Below are positions 27,495 through 35,602 of a stretch of DNA of 64,000 nucleotides, piece after piece. Below the pieces are notes generated by a model, which saw only the letters and a list, made by a program, of their open reading frames with translations, was not told the DNA's origin and searched no databases. Within the stretch, counting starts at the first letter, position 1. Each line of letters begins with the position of its first letter. Location of the stretch: positions 715,917-779,916 of the forward strand of contig NZ_VCGX01000001.1 of assembly GCF_007671655.1 (NCBI RefSeq), given 5' to 3'. Source of the DNA: Marinobacter piscis. Its GTDB lineage: Bacteria; Pseudomonadota; Gammaproteobacteria; Pseudomonadales; Oleiphilaceae. Position numbers and translations under genes: made by a program.

Positions 27495-29219
27495 ATGGAG
27501 TCTGATTTGCAATTGATGACCAAGCACCGACCGGTTCCGGCAAGCCTGGATGATCCCCTCTACTATCTGGAGAACATGGATATTCTGGTTGCCTGGGTGT
27601 ATGACCATCACCGCGACCTGTTGACTACTCAGGAGCGGGACCGGCTGGCGGCTTTTGCGGCTCTGGGCAGCGGTCCCCGCGCCCTGCTGACCCGAATGGT
27701 GATGCGTAATGGTGACCTGTTCCGGGTCGACAAGCTCCGCTATCCGGAACTGCCGGTGCCGGAAGCCGAGGCGCTGGCGATTCTGGTACAGAATGGCTGG
27801 CTGGATACGGCACCGGATCTTTGCCTGGATGAGCTTTTCCGCTTATTCACTCTGGCGGAGTTGCGGCCGGCGTTTATGGCCTGGCTGCAGGCACAGGGCT
27901 ACTCGAAAACTGTCGGAAAGGCACAAATGCGAGAGGCACTGACAGCGTCGTTCGGCGAACCCAGGACTGTACAGGATTGGCTGACTGGGGCTGACAATAA
28001 CCCGCCCGGGGTTGTGCAGCTTCAGGATATGGCACTGTTTGACCGTATCCGCCTGATGTTCTTTGGCAACCTGCGCCAGGGCTGGACCGACTTTGTGCTG
28101 GTGGAGCTGGGTATACAGCAATTCGAGCCGGTACCGTTTACCCCGGAGTCCCGCGCTTTTCAGCAGCGCTCAGACGTGGACTGCTACCTGCAGATGCACC
28201 AGTGCCGGGAACGCCTCGACAATGGCGAGCCAGCGGCAGAGGTTTGGTCTGCGCTACCCCCGCCTGTGGATAACCCCTGGCTGGCCAGCCGTCGGGAGCG
28301 GCTGTTACTCGAGCTGGGCCGGCAGGCCGACCGTCAGGGCGAACAGGAACTGGCGCTGCAGGTCTGGGGTGCCAGCCAACACCGGGAAGCACGGCTGAAA
28401 CAGCTCCGGCTGCTGGAGCGAATGAAACGCTTTGATCAGGCCTGGAGTATTGCCTGCCGATGGCAGGCGACAGAACTGAGTGATGCTGAAACCCAGGGGC
28501 TTAATCGCCTGCTGAAGCGACTGGCAACGAAAGTAGGTACTCACAAACCTGTAACTGTGGATAACCCGGAGGTAGCCGAGTTCAGGCTGGCACTGCCGCG
28601 GCCGGAAACCGGCACCGTGGAACTGGCGGCGCTCACATATCTGAGCACCGATGAAGCCCCGGTGTTCTATGTGGAAAACACTCTGATCAACGCCCTGTTC
28701 GGACTTTTGTGCTGGCCGGTTATCTTCAGACCCTTGCCCGGGGCCTTCTTCCACCCTTTCCATACCGGTCCGGCGGACCTGCTGCGGGACGATTTTGTGG
28801 CGCGGCGCCAGCAGGCGTTCGAGGAGCGCTTCAGTCTGCTTGAAACCGAGGCTTATCGTCAGGTCATTCTGGAGGCATTCAGGCAAAAGCAGGGTATTGC
28901 TAACCCGTTCGTGGTCTGGCTGGTACTGGATGAAGGCTTGCTTATCCTGGCCCTGGACTGCATTCCGGCCAGGCATCTGCAGGCTCTGTTCCGCCGCTTG
29001 CTGAACAACATCAGGGAGCACCGTAGCGGATTTCCGGATCTGATCCGTTTTGTGCCGGATGCGCCAGACCCGGAACAGCGCTATGAAATGATCGAGGTGA
29101 AAGGCCCCGGGGATCGCCTGCAGGACCATCAGGTTCGCTGGCTGTATTTCTTTGCCCGCCAGGGTATTCCGGCACGGGTGTGCTATGTGCGCTGGCAGGA
29201 CAGTGGGGACAGTGCGTGA
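27495..29219 (+). CDS. FAN1-type VRR-NUC domain nuclease
   Basis: 574-residue bacterial homologue of FAN1, a structure-specific 5' flap endo/exonuclease that unhooks DNA interstrand crosslinks. The C-terminal VRR-NUC (PD-(D/E)XK) domain is complete: FPDLIRF supplies the catalytic Asp, EVKGP the Glu and Lys, and LQDHQVRWLYFF the conserved Gln helix. The N-terminal two-thirds are helical (SAP-like and TPR-like regions of FAN1), including GWTDFVLVELGIQQFE. The ATG at 27495 is preferred over an in-frame TTG two codons upstream; neither has a clear ribosome binding site, and a third Met follows at 27516. The TGA overlaps the GTG of the downstream helicase gene (GTGA), which implies a shared job. 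Confidence 0.9.
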   Translation: MESDLQLMTKHRPVPASLDDPLYYLENMDILVAWVYDHHRDLLTTQERDRLAAFAALGSGPRALLTRMVMRNGDLFRVDKLRYPELPVPEAEALAILVQNGWLDTAPDLCLDELFRLFTLAELRPAFMAWLQAQGYSKTVGKAQMREALTASFGEPRTVQDWLTGADNNPPGVVQLQDMALFDRIRLMFFGNLRQGWTDFVLVELGIQQFEPVPFTPESRAFQQRSDVDCYLQMHQCRERLDNGEPAAEVWSALPPPVDNPWLASRRERLLLELGRQADRQGEQELALQVWGASQHREARLKQLRLLERMKRFDQAWSIACRWQATELSDAETQGLNRLLKRLATKVGTHKPVTVDNPEVAEFRLALPRPETGTVELAALTYLSTDEAPVFYVENTLINALFGLLCWPVIFRPLPGAFFHPFHTGPADLLRDDFVARRQQAFEERFSLLETEAYRQVILEAFRQKQGIANPFVVWLVLDEGLLILALDCIPARHLQALFRRLLNNIREHRSGFPDLIRFVPDAPDPEQRYEMIEVKGPGDRLQDHQVRWLYFFARQGIPARVCYVRWQDSGDSA

Positions 29220-31477
29220 AAGTTGCCGTTCGTACCCTGTGTGAGTTCGCCGCCCGCCATGGTGATCTGGATTTCCGGTATACCCCGGCGCCCAGTGCTG
29301 ATGAGGGCATTGCCGGCCATCAGGCTATCCAGTCCCGTCGTGGTTATGGCTATAAAAGCGAGTATTCACTTACCGGGAATTGCATGGAAATAGAGCTCTC
29401 TGGCCGGGCTGATGGCTATCACCCGCACAAGAACCGGCTGGAGGAAATCAAGACCCACCGGGGTGATGTATCCCGCATTCGCGAGCACCAGCGAGCTTTG
29501 CACCTGGCCCAGTTAAGGGCCTATGGCGCTCTGCTGTGCCGACAGGAAAACCACAGCAGCGTGGAACTGGCACTGGTTTATTACGACATTGGCCGGGACA
29601 AAGAAACAGAACTCACTGAAACCGCCCGGGCCGACCAGCTCTGGCAGGAGCTGGAAACCCTGTGTGGTCGCTACAAAGACTGGGCTGATCAGGAAGAACA
29701 TCACCGGGAACAGCGGGATGCCTTGCTGGCCAGCCTGAGCTTTCCTTTCCCGGCATTCCGCCCCCGGCAACGACAACTGGCGGAAACTGTGTACAAAAAC
29801 TCCGCGAAAGCCGGCACCCTGCTGCTGGAAGCCCCTACCGGTCTGGGCAAAACCCTGGGCACCCTGTTCCCCGCCTTGATGGCCATGCCAGCGGGCCATC
29901 AGGACCGGCTGTTTTACCTCACCTGCCGCAACACGGCCCGGCAACTGGCCCTGGACGCTGTGGACAAGTTGCGTCATAACCAGGATGAGCAGCAGCCCTG
30001 GCCGCTGCGTGTCCTGGAACTGGTTTCCAAAGACGACGCCTGTGAGCACCCGGATAAAGCCTGCCATGGCGACTCCTGTCCCCTGGCCAAAGGTTTTTTT
30101 GATCGCCTGCCCGATGCCCGGGCCGAGGCGATTCAAAATCGAGAGCCGTTAACTCAGGAAAGTTTGGCGAAAATCGCTGCAGGTCACGATATTTGCCCTT
30201 ATTTCCTTGCCCAGGAAATGGCCCGCTGGAGTGACCTGGTAATTGGCGACGTGAACCGCCTGTTCGATCAGTCCGCCCTGCTCCATGGTCTGATCCGCCA
30301 GAACAACTGGAAAGCCAGCGTGCTGGTTGATGAAGCCCACAATCTGGTGGATCGGGCCCGGGGCATGTATTCGGTGCAGCTGGACCAGCAACGTCTGTTA
30401 AAAACAAAGAAAGCAGCGCCCAAACCGGTAAAAGCGGCACTGGAGCGCACGGCCCGGGCCTGGCAGGCCCTGATCCGGGAGCAGGGTGACCCGTCGCAGC
30501 CAGTGTTCCTTGACTCTCCGCCCGCGCAATTGTCGGGAGCCCTGCAAGGCATGGTCTCCAGCCTTACGGACTACCTCGCAGACAATCCCCCGGATCTGGC
30601 CCTGCAGGAGTTGTTGTTCGACAGTGTGGCCTTTATGAAACTGGCCGACCGTTTTGGAGACCACTCACTGTGTCAGTTCCAGCGCGCCGGCCGTGGCCGC
30701 GCCAGCCTGACGCTCCGGAACCTGATCCCGGCGGATTTTCTCACCGACCGTTTTGCGGCTGCCCATTCCATGCTGCTGTTCTCCGCGACTCTCAGCCCCG
30801 GCGTCTATTACCGGGATTTACTCGGCCTGCCGGAGGACGCCCGCTTCACCTCCCTGCCCAGCTCGTTCAGCGCAGACCAGCTGCAGGTTGAATTTACCCC
30901 CGGGATCAGCACCCGGAAGGCGCACCGGGAGGCCAGCCTGGAGCCCATTGCTGAACTGATCGCCCACCAGTACCGGCAACGGCCGGGTCATTATCTGGCG
31001 TTTTTCAGCAGCTTCAGATATGCAAAGGAAGTCAGTGAGACCCTGGCGCAACAGGCCCCGGATGTCCCCCAGCGCAGTCAGCAGCCGGGCATGAGCCAGG
31101 CGCAGCGCCAGGAGTTTCTGGCAGAGTTTCGCCAGCCTGGTGGCAGTGTCGCCTTTGCGGTGCTGGGCGGTGTCTTCAGTGAGGGTATCGACTTGCCCGG
31201 TGACCAGCTTGTGGGTGCTTTTGTGGCCACGCTTGGGTTGCCGCCGTTTGATGCCTGGCACGAGGTACTGAAGGCCCGGCTGCAGCAGCGTTTTGGCAGG
31301 GGCTATGATTACACTTATCTGATTCCGGGAATACAGAAAGTGGTTCAGGCAGCGGGCCGGGTGGTCCGGACTCCGGATGATCAGGGCGTAATCTGGCTGA
31401 TCGACGACCGTTTTTTGCAGCCGAAGTCGAGGCGCCTGTTGCCGGAATGGTGGTTTGCTATCGGGGCCAGTCGGTAA
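29216..31477 (+). CDS. XPD/DinG-like Fe-S helicase with N-terminal nuclease-like domain
   Basis: 753-residue SF2 DNA helicase. Residues 1-170 form a Cas4/PD-(D/E)XK-like domain (ELSGRADGY and LEEIKTHRG, carrying the D...ExK pattern). The helicase core has Walker A APTGLGKTLG, four clustered cysteines typical of the XPD/DinG iron-sulfur cluster (ACEHPDKACHGDSC and later DICPY), Walker B VDEAHN and the C-terminal motif QAAGRVVR. The GTG at 29216 overlaps the FAN1 stop by four bases; an upstream in-frame TTG at 29180 would overlap it by 40 bases and is rejected. Coupling with FAN1 points to joint processing of blocked or crosslinked DNA. The stop codon lies in the loop of an 11-bp inverted repeat. 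Confidence 0.9.
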   Translation: MKVAVRTLCEFAARHGDLDFRYTPAPSADEGIAGHQAIQSRRGYGYKSEYSLTGNCMEIELSGRADGYHPHKNRLEEIKTHRGDVSRIREHQRALHLAQLRAYGALLCRQENHSSVELALVYYDIGRDKETELTETARADQLWQELETLCGRYKDWADQEEHHREQRDALLASLSFPFPAFRPRQRQLAETVYKNSAKAGTLLLEAPTGLGKTLGTLFPALMAMPAGHQDRLFYLTCRNTARQLALDAVDKLRHNQDEQQPWPLRVLELVSKDDACEHPDKACHGDSCPLAKGFFDRLPDARAEAIQNREPLTQESLAKIAAGHDICPYFLAQEMARWSDLVIGDVNRLFDQSALLHGLIRQNNWKASVLVDEAHNLVDRARGMYSVQLDQQRLLKTKKAAPKPVKAALERTARAWQALIREQGDPSQPVFLDSPPAQLSGALQGMVSSLTDYLADNPPDLALQELLFDSVAFMKLADRFGDHSLCQFQRAGRGRASLTLRNLIPADFLTDRFAAAHSMLLFSATLSPGVYYRDLLGLPEDARFTSLPSSFSADQLQVEFTPGISTRKAHREASLEPIAELIAHQYRQRPGHYLAFFSSFRYAKEVSETLAQQAPDVPQRSQQPGMSQAQRQEFLAEFRQPGGSVAFAVLGGVFSEGIDLPGDQLVGAFVATLGLPPFDAWHEVLKARLQQRFGRGYDYTYLIPGIQKVVQAAGRVVRTPDDQGVIWLIDDRFLQPKSRRLLPEWWFAIGASR

Positions 31478-31492
31478 AACTGCCCCGATAGC
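31457..31492. terminator. 11-bp perfect inverted repeat around the helicase stop codon
   Basis: GCTATCGGGGC (31457-31467) and GCCCCGATAGC (31482-31492) flank a 14-base loop containing the TAA (31475-31477). It lies between convergent genes. No T-run follows, so terminator function is inferred from position and stem strength only. Confidence 0.55.
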
Positions 31493-31505
31493 GGGTACAG
31501 AGGGA

Positions 31506-31877
31506 TCAGCCGAAGTGGTAGAACGCCATTTTATTGCCATCCTGGTCTTTCACATAGGCACCGTAAAACTGGTCCTCAATCCGCTGCCCCGGCTCACCAT
31601 CACAGGTGGCACCCAGCTCGATGGCCTTCTGGTAATAGGTATCGACGGCCTCTTTCGATCCGGGCCAGAACGCCAGCATATTGCCGTTACCCGGATGGTT
31701 TGGTTCACTGTCGAACGGTGTACAAACGGCCAGTGACGGGCCCTTCATACTTTCACCAATAAAAGCAATGCGCCCCATATCTACGAGGAGCTTTGCGCCC
31801 ATGCCATTCAGAAGCTCGGTATAGAACTTCTTGGCTTTTTCCATATCACTGACACCGATGGTGACGTATCCGATCAT
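31506..31877 (-). CDS. VOC (glyoxalase/bleomycin-resistance fold) family protein
   Basis: 123-residue single-subunit vicinal-oxygen-chelate protein. It starts MIGYVTIGVSDMEKAKKFYTELL, the usual first beta-alpha unit, and ends with FYGAYVKDQDGNKMAFYHFG, the second unit with the DPDGN-like turn. VOC proteins bind a metal or small molecule and act as lyases, dioxygenases or resistance proteins; the classical His/Glu ligands are not all obvious here, so the reaction cannot be told. The start at 31877 has AGGAGATTACAG in front. It stands alone between the convergent helicase gene and a GGDEF-EAL gene in the same direction. Confidence 0.85.
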   Translation of the reverse strand: MIGYVTIGVSDMEKAKKFYTELLNGMGAKLLVDMGRIAFIGESMKGPSLAVCTPFDSEPNHPGNGNMLAFWPGSKEAVDTYYQKAIELGATCDGEPGQRIEDQFYGAYVKDQDGNKMAFYHFG

Positions 31878-31929
31878 TCTGTAATCTCCTGTTCAGCGCG
31901 GGTATAAGCGCAATTGGTTTTCAGGTTTT

Positions 31930-34281
31930 TTATCTGTTTTCCCAACGAAAATTTTCTGCCCATTGCAGAGCATCCGGAAGCGGCAGGGGCTTGCTGTAGA
32001 AAAAACCCTGCCCCAGGTCACAGCCCAGCTGGATCAGCTTCTTCTCCACATCTGCATTTTCGATGCCTTCAGCAACCAGGCGACGATTAAAGCTTTTCGT
32101 CAGACTGACAATAGCACTGACAATCATTCTGTCATCTGTGTCTTCCAGCATATCCTTTACGAACGATTGGTCAATCTTGATTTCCTGGGCCGGCAAACGG
32201 CGGAAATAATCCAGTGATGAATAACCCGTGCCAAAATCATCGAGAGAAATATCCACACCCAGCTCACGGCAGGCCTTCAGGTTTTCCTGAACGGCGTCGG
32301 TATTGTCCATGGTTGTGGTTTCAAGGATTTCCAGAATAAGCCGGGCACGCAGCTCCCTCGGGCAGTCTTCCAGTGCGTCTGCTAAATCATGACGGAATTC
32401 GCGGCAGAGGAAGTGGGAAGGACTGAGGTTGATGCTCAGAGTATAAGGCAGGCCCTGGTGCGAAAATGCCAAAATCTGCTTTACAGCCTCCCGGATGACA
32501 AAGTTTCCCAGAGTGCGGGCATACTCCGTGTATTCAATATGCTGCAGGAAATCTCCGGGCGCAAGGAGACCTTCCTCTGGGTGGTTCCAGCGGATCAGAG
32601 CTTCAAAACCGTCCACCGTCCGGCTGCGAAAGCAGATTTTGGGTTGATAGTACAATTCCATCTGGCCCTGGTTCAGGCCGTCTCCTATCTGCTCCAGCAC
32701 TCTCCAGCGTGCTTTCCTGGATGAGTGGTATTCAAGATCAAATATCTTGAAACCGTTCTTTCCGGTTTCTTTAGCGGCGTACATCGCCTGATCCGCATGG
32801 CGGAGCAGCAGATCTGTGCTCACATCGTCTTCCGGGTAGAGGGTCACCCCCATGCTGCCGGAAACCTGGAGAACATGGTGCTGAAAGTTGATAGGCCGTC
32901 GCATGGCATCCAGTATACCGGCGTAGGCTCGCTCATCAGCCACATCCCTGAGGATCAGAACAAACTCATCCCCACCGGAGCGAGCAATGATATCGTGAGG
33001 CTTCACAGCCACTTTCAGCCGGTCAGCGACGGACTTCAGAACTGCATCACCGACCAGATGGCCGTGTTTGTCGTTGATGGCTTTGAAGCCATCAAGATCG
33101 ATAAGGCATACGGATACCTGGCCGTTTCTCAGCTCAGCCTCGAACAGTTCCTGCTCAAGCAGCTGGGTAAGAAGGTAACGGTTGGGCAGACCGGTCAGGG
33201 CATCGTAATGAGTGGCCAGCTCAATATCTTTCCGGTGCGTTCTTTGTTCTTCGTATAAACGTTTGCGCTCAATAAGGTGGCCCAGTGTCTGGGACAGGGG
33301 GGCCAGCTCATCTGCCAGACTCCGGTTATAGCCTTCAGAGCGGTTGGCCAGACCGATCAGCCCGAGTAGTGTGGTTCCGGAGTAAACCGGAATACCGATA
33401 TAGGTGTTGATTGCCGGGTGCCCCACCGGCAGACCCCCTCGCCGGGGATCCTCGGGCAGGTTGTTGGAGATAACAAGGTCTCCGGTGAGCATGGATTTCC
33501 CGAGGATATTATCGAGATTTCTGAAAATCATGCCCTGACGTTCCACCTCCTGGTACAGGGCCTGTGCTTCCGGATTCCAGGCAATGTTGGTAATAGCACC
33601 CACTTTCAGGAAGGGAGAGCCCTTGTCGTCGTACAGAATTTCTCCAATAAAGCCGAACTGACTGCCGGTCAGGGCCAGAAGGTCGTTGAGCATATACTCA
33701 AAGGCTGAACGCTCATTATCACTGGTAAGAAACACGTTCTGAGCCTGATGGATGGCCCGGTTCAGGTGGGAAACGGACACCTGCTCACTGTTATCCGACC
33801 GGAGCCATGAGCGTTCCAGTTCGTCTTCTACCATAACGGCCAGCGTGCGCAGCACATCGAGGTCTTTTTCACCGAACTGCCGTGGTTTATCGTCAATAAT
33901 GCATAGGGTTCCGATTTTAAAACCACTGGGTTCCCGCACGGGGACGCCCGCGTAGAATCGCACACCAGGATTTTCCAGAACAAACGGGTTGTTGCGAAAA
34001 CGTGGATCCTGTGAGGCATTTTCTACAATAAAGACCTGGTCCTGACGTATGGTATGGTCGCAGAAAGCGACAGACCTTGGAGTTTCCGCTACATCCAGCC
34101 CCTGCCTTGATTTGAACCATTGGCGGTCGTCATCCAGCAATGTGAATAAGGCTGTTCTTACCTGATAATGCTGTTGGGCAATGCGGGTCAGTCGCTCAAA
34201 ACGCTCTTCGGGAGGTGTGTCAAGAAGCCCGAGGCGTTTCAGGGATGCAAGTCGCTTGTTTTCAGTGTCCGTGTCACTCAT
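31930..34281 (-). CDS. GAF-GAF-GGDEF-EAL cyclic-di-GMP enzyme
   Basis: 783-residue cytoplasmic protein without membrane helices. Two sensory GAF domains (about 20-165 and 190-340) precede a GGDEF domain (about 355-510) and an EAL domain (about 525-780). The cyclase active site SGGDEF is intact, but the inhibitory RxxD site is KPHD, so product feedback may be lost. The EAL half keeps EALIRW, the Asn of INLSPS, the Glu of ILEILE, DDFGTGYSS, the Lys of IKIDQSF, the Glu of VAEGIEN and the Gln of GQGFFYSKPLP, so phosphodiesterase activity is likely. Which activity dominates cannot be told. It is monocistronic and divergent from a DsrE-like gene. Confidence 0.93.
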   Translation of the reverse strand: MSDTDTENKRLASLKRLGLLDTPPEERFERLTRIAQQHYQVRTALFTLLDDDRQWFKSRQGLDVAETPRSVAFCDHTIRQDQVFIVENASQDPRFRNNPFVLENPGVRFYAGVPVREPSGFKIGTLCIIDDKPRQFGEKDLDVLRTLAVMVEDELERSWLRSDNSEQVSVSHLNRAIHQAQNVFLTSDNERSAFEYMLNDLLALTGSQFGFIGEILYDDKGSPFLKVGAITNIAWNPEAQALYQEVERQGMIFRNLDNILGKSMLTGDLVISNNLPEDPRRGGLPVGHPAINTYIGIPVYSGTTLLGLIGLANRSEGYNRSLADELAPLSQTLGHLIERKRLYEEQRTHRKDIELATHYDALTGLPNRYLLTQLLEQELFEAELRNGQVSVCLIDLDGFKAINDKHGHLVGDAVLKSVADRLKVAVKPHDIIARSGGDEFVLILRDVADERAYAGILDAMRRPINFQHHVLQVSGSMGVTLYPEDDVSTDLLLRHADQAMYAAKETGKNGFKIFDLEYHSSRKARWRVLEQIGDGLNQGQMELYYQPKICFRSRTVDGFEALIRWNHPEEGLLAPGDFLQHIEYTEYARTLGNFVIREAVKQILAFSHQGLPYTLSINLSPSHFLCREFRHDLADALEDCPRELRARLILEILETTTMDNTDAVQENLKACRELGVDISLDDFGTGYSSLDYFRRLPAQEIKIDQSFVKDMLEDTDDRMIVSAIVSLTKSFNRRLVAEGIENADVEKKLIQLGCDLGQGFFYSKPLPLPDALQWAENFRWENR

Positions 34282-34366
34282 TCGGGGTCCTTGGTGGGGC
34301 CAGCAATGAGATGCTAACAGATCGTGATTTAATAATTTGTGACATTTGGTGAATCACGGTTTTCGA

Positions 34367-34395
34367 TCAGATTTATCTGAAGGTGACTTTGTCAC
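34367..34395. promoter_or_regulatory. Adjacent palindromes in the GGDEF-EAL / DsrE divergent region
   Basis: TCAGAT-TT-ATCTGA (34367-34380) is a perfect 6-2-6 palindrome. Two bases later GTGAC-TTT-GTCAC (34383-34395) is a perfect 5-3-5 palindrome. Both lie in the 181-base gap between divergent genes and look like operators; no known regulator consensus fits clearly. Confidence 0.4.
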
Positions 34396-34462
34396 TGAAT
34401 AAAGCATATGCCAAGTCTACAGTGTGAGAGCATTCAAGGTTAAATGACAAAGGGCACCTGCT

Positions 34463-34906
34463 ATGATCAGAACATTCAAGGCACTTATAGCGGCGGCGCT
34501 GGTTGCCGTTGCTCCCATCAGCGTTCAGGCTTCAGGAGATCAGGACATGGTTGAGGAAGTACTGGTAATTCTTTCAAGCGACTCCCTGCAAACCCAGGGC
34601 ATGGCAATGGTTCTTTCTAATACCATGGCCCAGCAGGGCGCAAAGGTGAACGTTCTGCTATGTGACAAAGCAGGCGATCTGGCGTTGAAAAACTACGAAG
34701 CCAGTCCTCTCAAGCCAAAGGACCTTACCCCCGGTCAAATGTTGCGTGGCCTGCTGAAACAGGGTGGTACTGCCAATGTTTGCGCTCTTTATCTGCCCAA
34801 CAGTGATTACAGTAAAGACGATCTGATTGACGGTGTGGGTGTCGCCATGCCACCAGAAATGGCAGGTCAGATGCTTAACCCGGATATGCGTACCTTTACC
34901 TTCTGA
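34463..34906 (+). CDS. Periplasmic DsrE/DsrF-like sulfur-relay family protein
   Basis: 147 residues with a clear Sec signal peptide (FKALIAAALVAVAPISVQASG, cleavage near residue 24), so the mature protein is periplasmic, unlike cytoplasmic TusD/DsrE. The core EEVLVILSSDSLQTQGMAMVLSN...AKVNVLLCDKAGDLAL is the DsrE fold, with a candidate sulfur-accepting cysteine in LLCDKAG and a second in ANVCALYLP. It is convergent with a cytochrome b, octaheme cytochrome and rhodanese group and shares their terminator. With the periplasmic rhodanese it may handle sulfane sulfur, but that is inference. The ATG at 34463 has only GGGC nearby as ribosome binding site. Confidence 0.82.
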   Translation: MIRTFKALIAAALVAVAPISVQASGDQDMVEEVLVILSSDSLQTQGMAMVLSNTMAQQGAKVNVLLCDKAGDLALKNYEASPLKPKDLTPGQMLRGLLKQGGTANVCALYLPNSDYSKDDLIDGVGVAMPPEMAGQMLNPDMRTFTF

Positions 34907-34932
34907 AACGCTTTCGCAGTCTGATAAGCGAT

Positions 34933-34971
34933 AAAAAGCCGGCCCTCTTGCATTTGAGGGCCGGCTTTTTT
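34933..34971. terminator. Strong bidirectional intrinsic terminator
   Basis: Stem AAAAAGCCGGCCCTC (34933-34947) / GAGGGCCGGCTTTTT (34956-34970) with an 8-base loop. The A-run and T-run allow use by both the plus-strand DsrE gene and the minus-strand cytochrome b gene. Confidence 0.95.
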
Positions 34972-34990
34972 GTGGGCGTCTGGTCCGTTT

Positions 34991-35602
34991 TCAGGACTTT
35001 CCAGCAGGCTCATCCAGGTCTTCGTAGCCTGTCACCATAGGTTTAATGTGACTGGTCAGCGTATGGCCCATTGTTGTCATATACACGTGGGCAATAATGA
35101 AAACCAGCATGGCAAAGGCCGCAGCCGTATGCACCAGTGCGACGGTTTCAAGGTTGAGCGCGCCTGCCAGCATCGCCGGCCAGTCGCTATAAAAAAGATA
35201 CAACAGGCCACTCACCCAGATAATGGGTGAAATTATCAGTTTGAAAAACAGGTAAGCCAACCGCTGCAGCGGGTTGTGCTTGGCTTTGCTGGTTTTACGA
35301 TACGGGTGTTCAGCACCGGTAAAAGTGCCAATCAGGTAGTAATGCATTACCGCAAACAGGCCATCGCGAGTGGGCACATACTGGCGCCATTCCCCGGTAG
35401 TAATATGCCAGAAGATGGCAAATAGCCAGAGTACGATCAGTGACCAGGCTGCGATGGTGTGCAACCGTGTGGCATCACCAAAGCCCAGTAGCGAATAGCT
35501 GCCGTGGATTTCAAAGCCGGTAATCAGCAGGCTGAAAATCAGTAAAGCCTGAAACCAGTGCCAGAAACGCTCAAAGCGCTTGAATATCATTACCCGGCTC
35601 AT
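34991..35602 (-). CDS. Cytochrome b561-type membrane subunit (quinol-interacting)
   Basis: 203-residue inner-membrane cytochrome b of the formate/thiosulfate-reductase type. It begins MSRVMIFKRFERFWHW, with the typical RxxHW-like first helix, and shows about four helices (ALLIFSLLITGFEI, IAAWSLIVLWLFAIFWH, the ISPIIWVSGLLYLFY helix, and ALVHTAAAFAMLVFIIAHVYM). The His residues in LHTIAAW, FWHITTG, VHTAAAF and IAHVYM are candidate haem ligands. An in-frame start at 35683 would overlap the upstream gene by 85 bases, so 35602 is chosen: AAGGAGG is well spaced and the ATG overlaps the TGA of the octaheme gene (ATGA). It probably links the octaheme cytochrome to the quinone pool. Confidence 0.88.
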   Translation of the reverse strand: MSRVMIFKRFERFWHWFQALLIFSLLITGFEIHGSYSLLGFGDATRLHTIAAWSLIVLWLFAIFWHITTGEWRQYVPTRDGLFAVMHYYLIGTFTGAEHPYRKTSKAKHNPLQRLAYLFFKLIISPIIWVSGLLYLFYSDWPAMLAGALNLETVALVHTAAAFAMLVFIIAHVYMTTMGHTLTSHIKPMVTGYEDLDEPAGKS

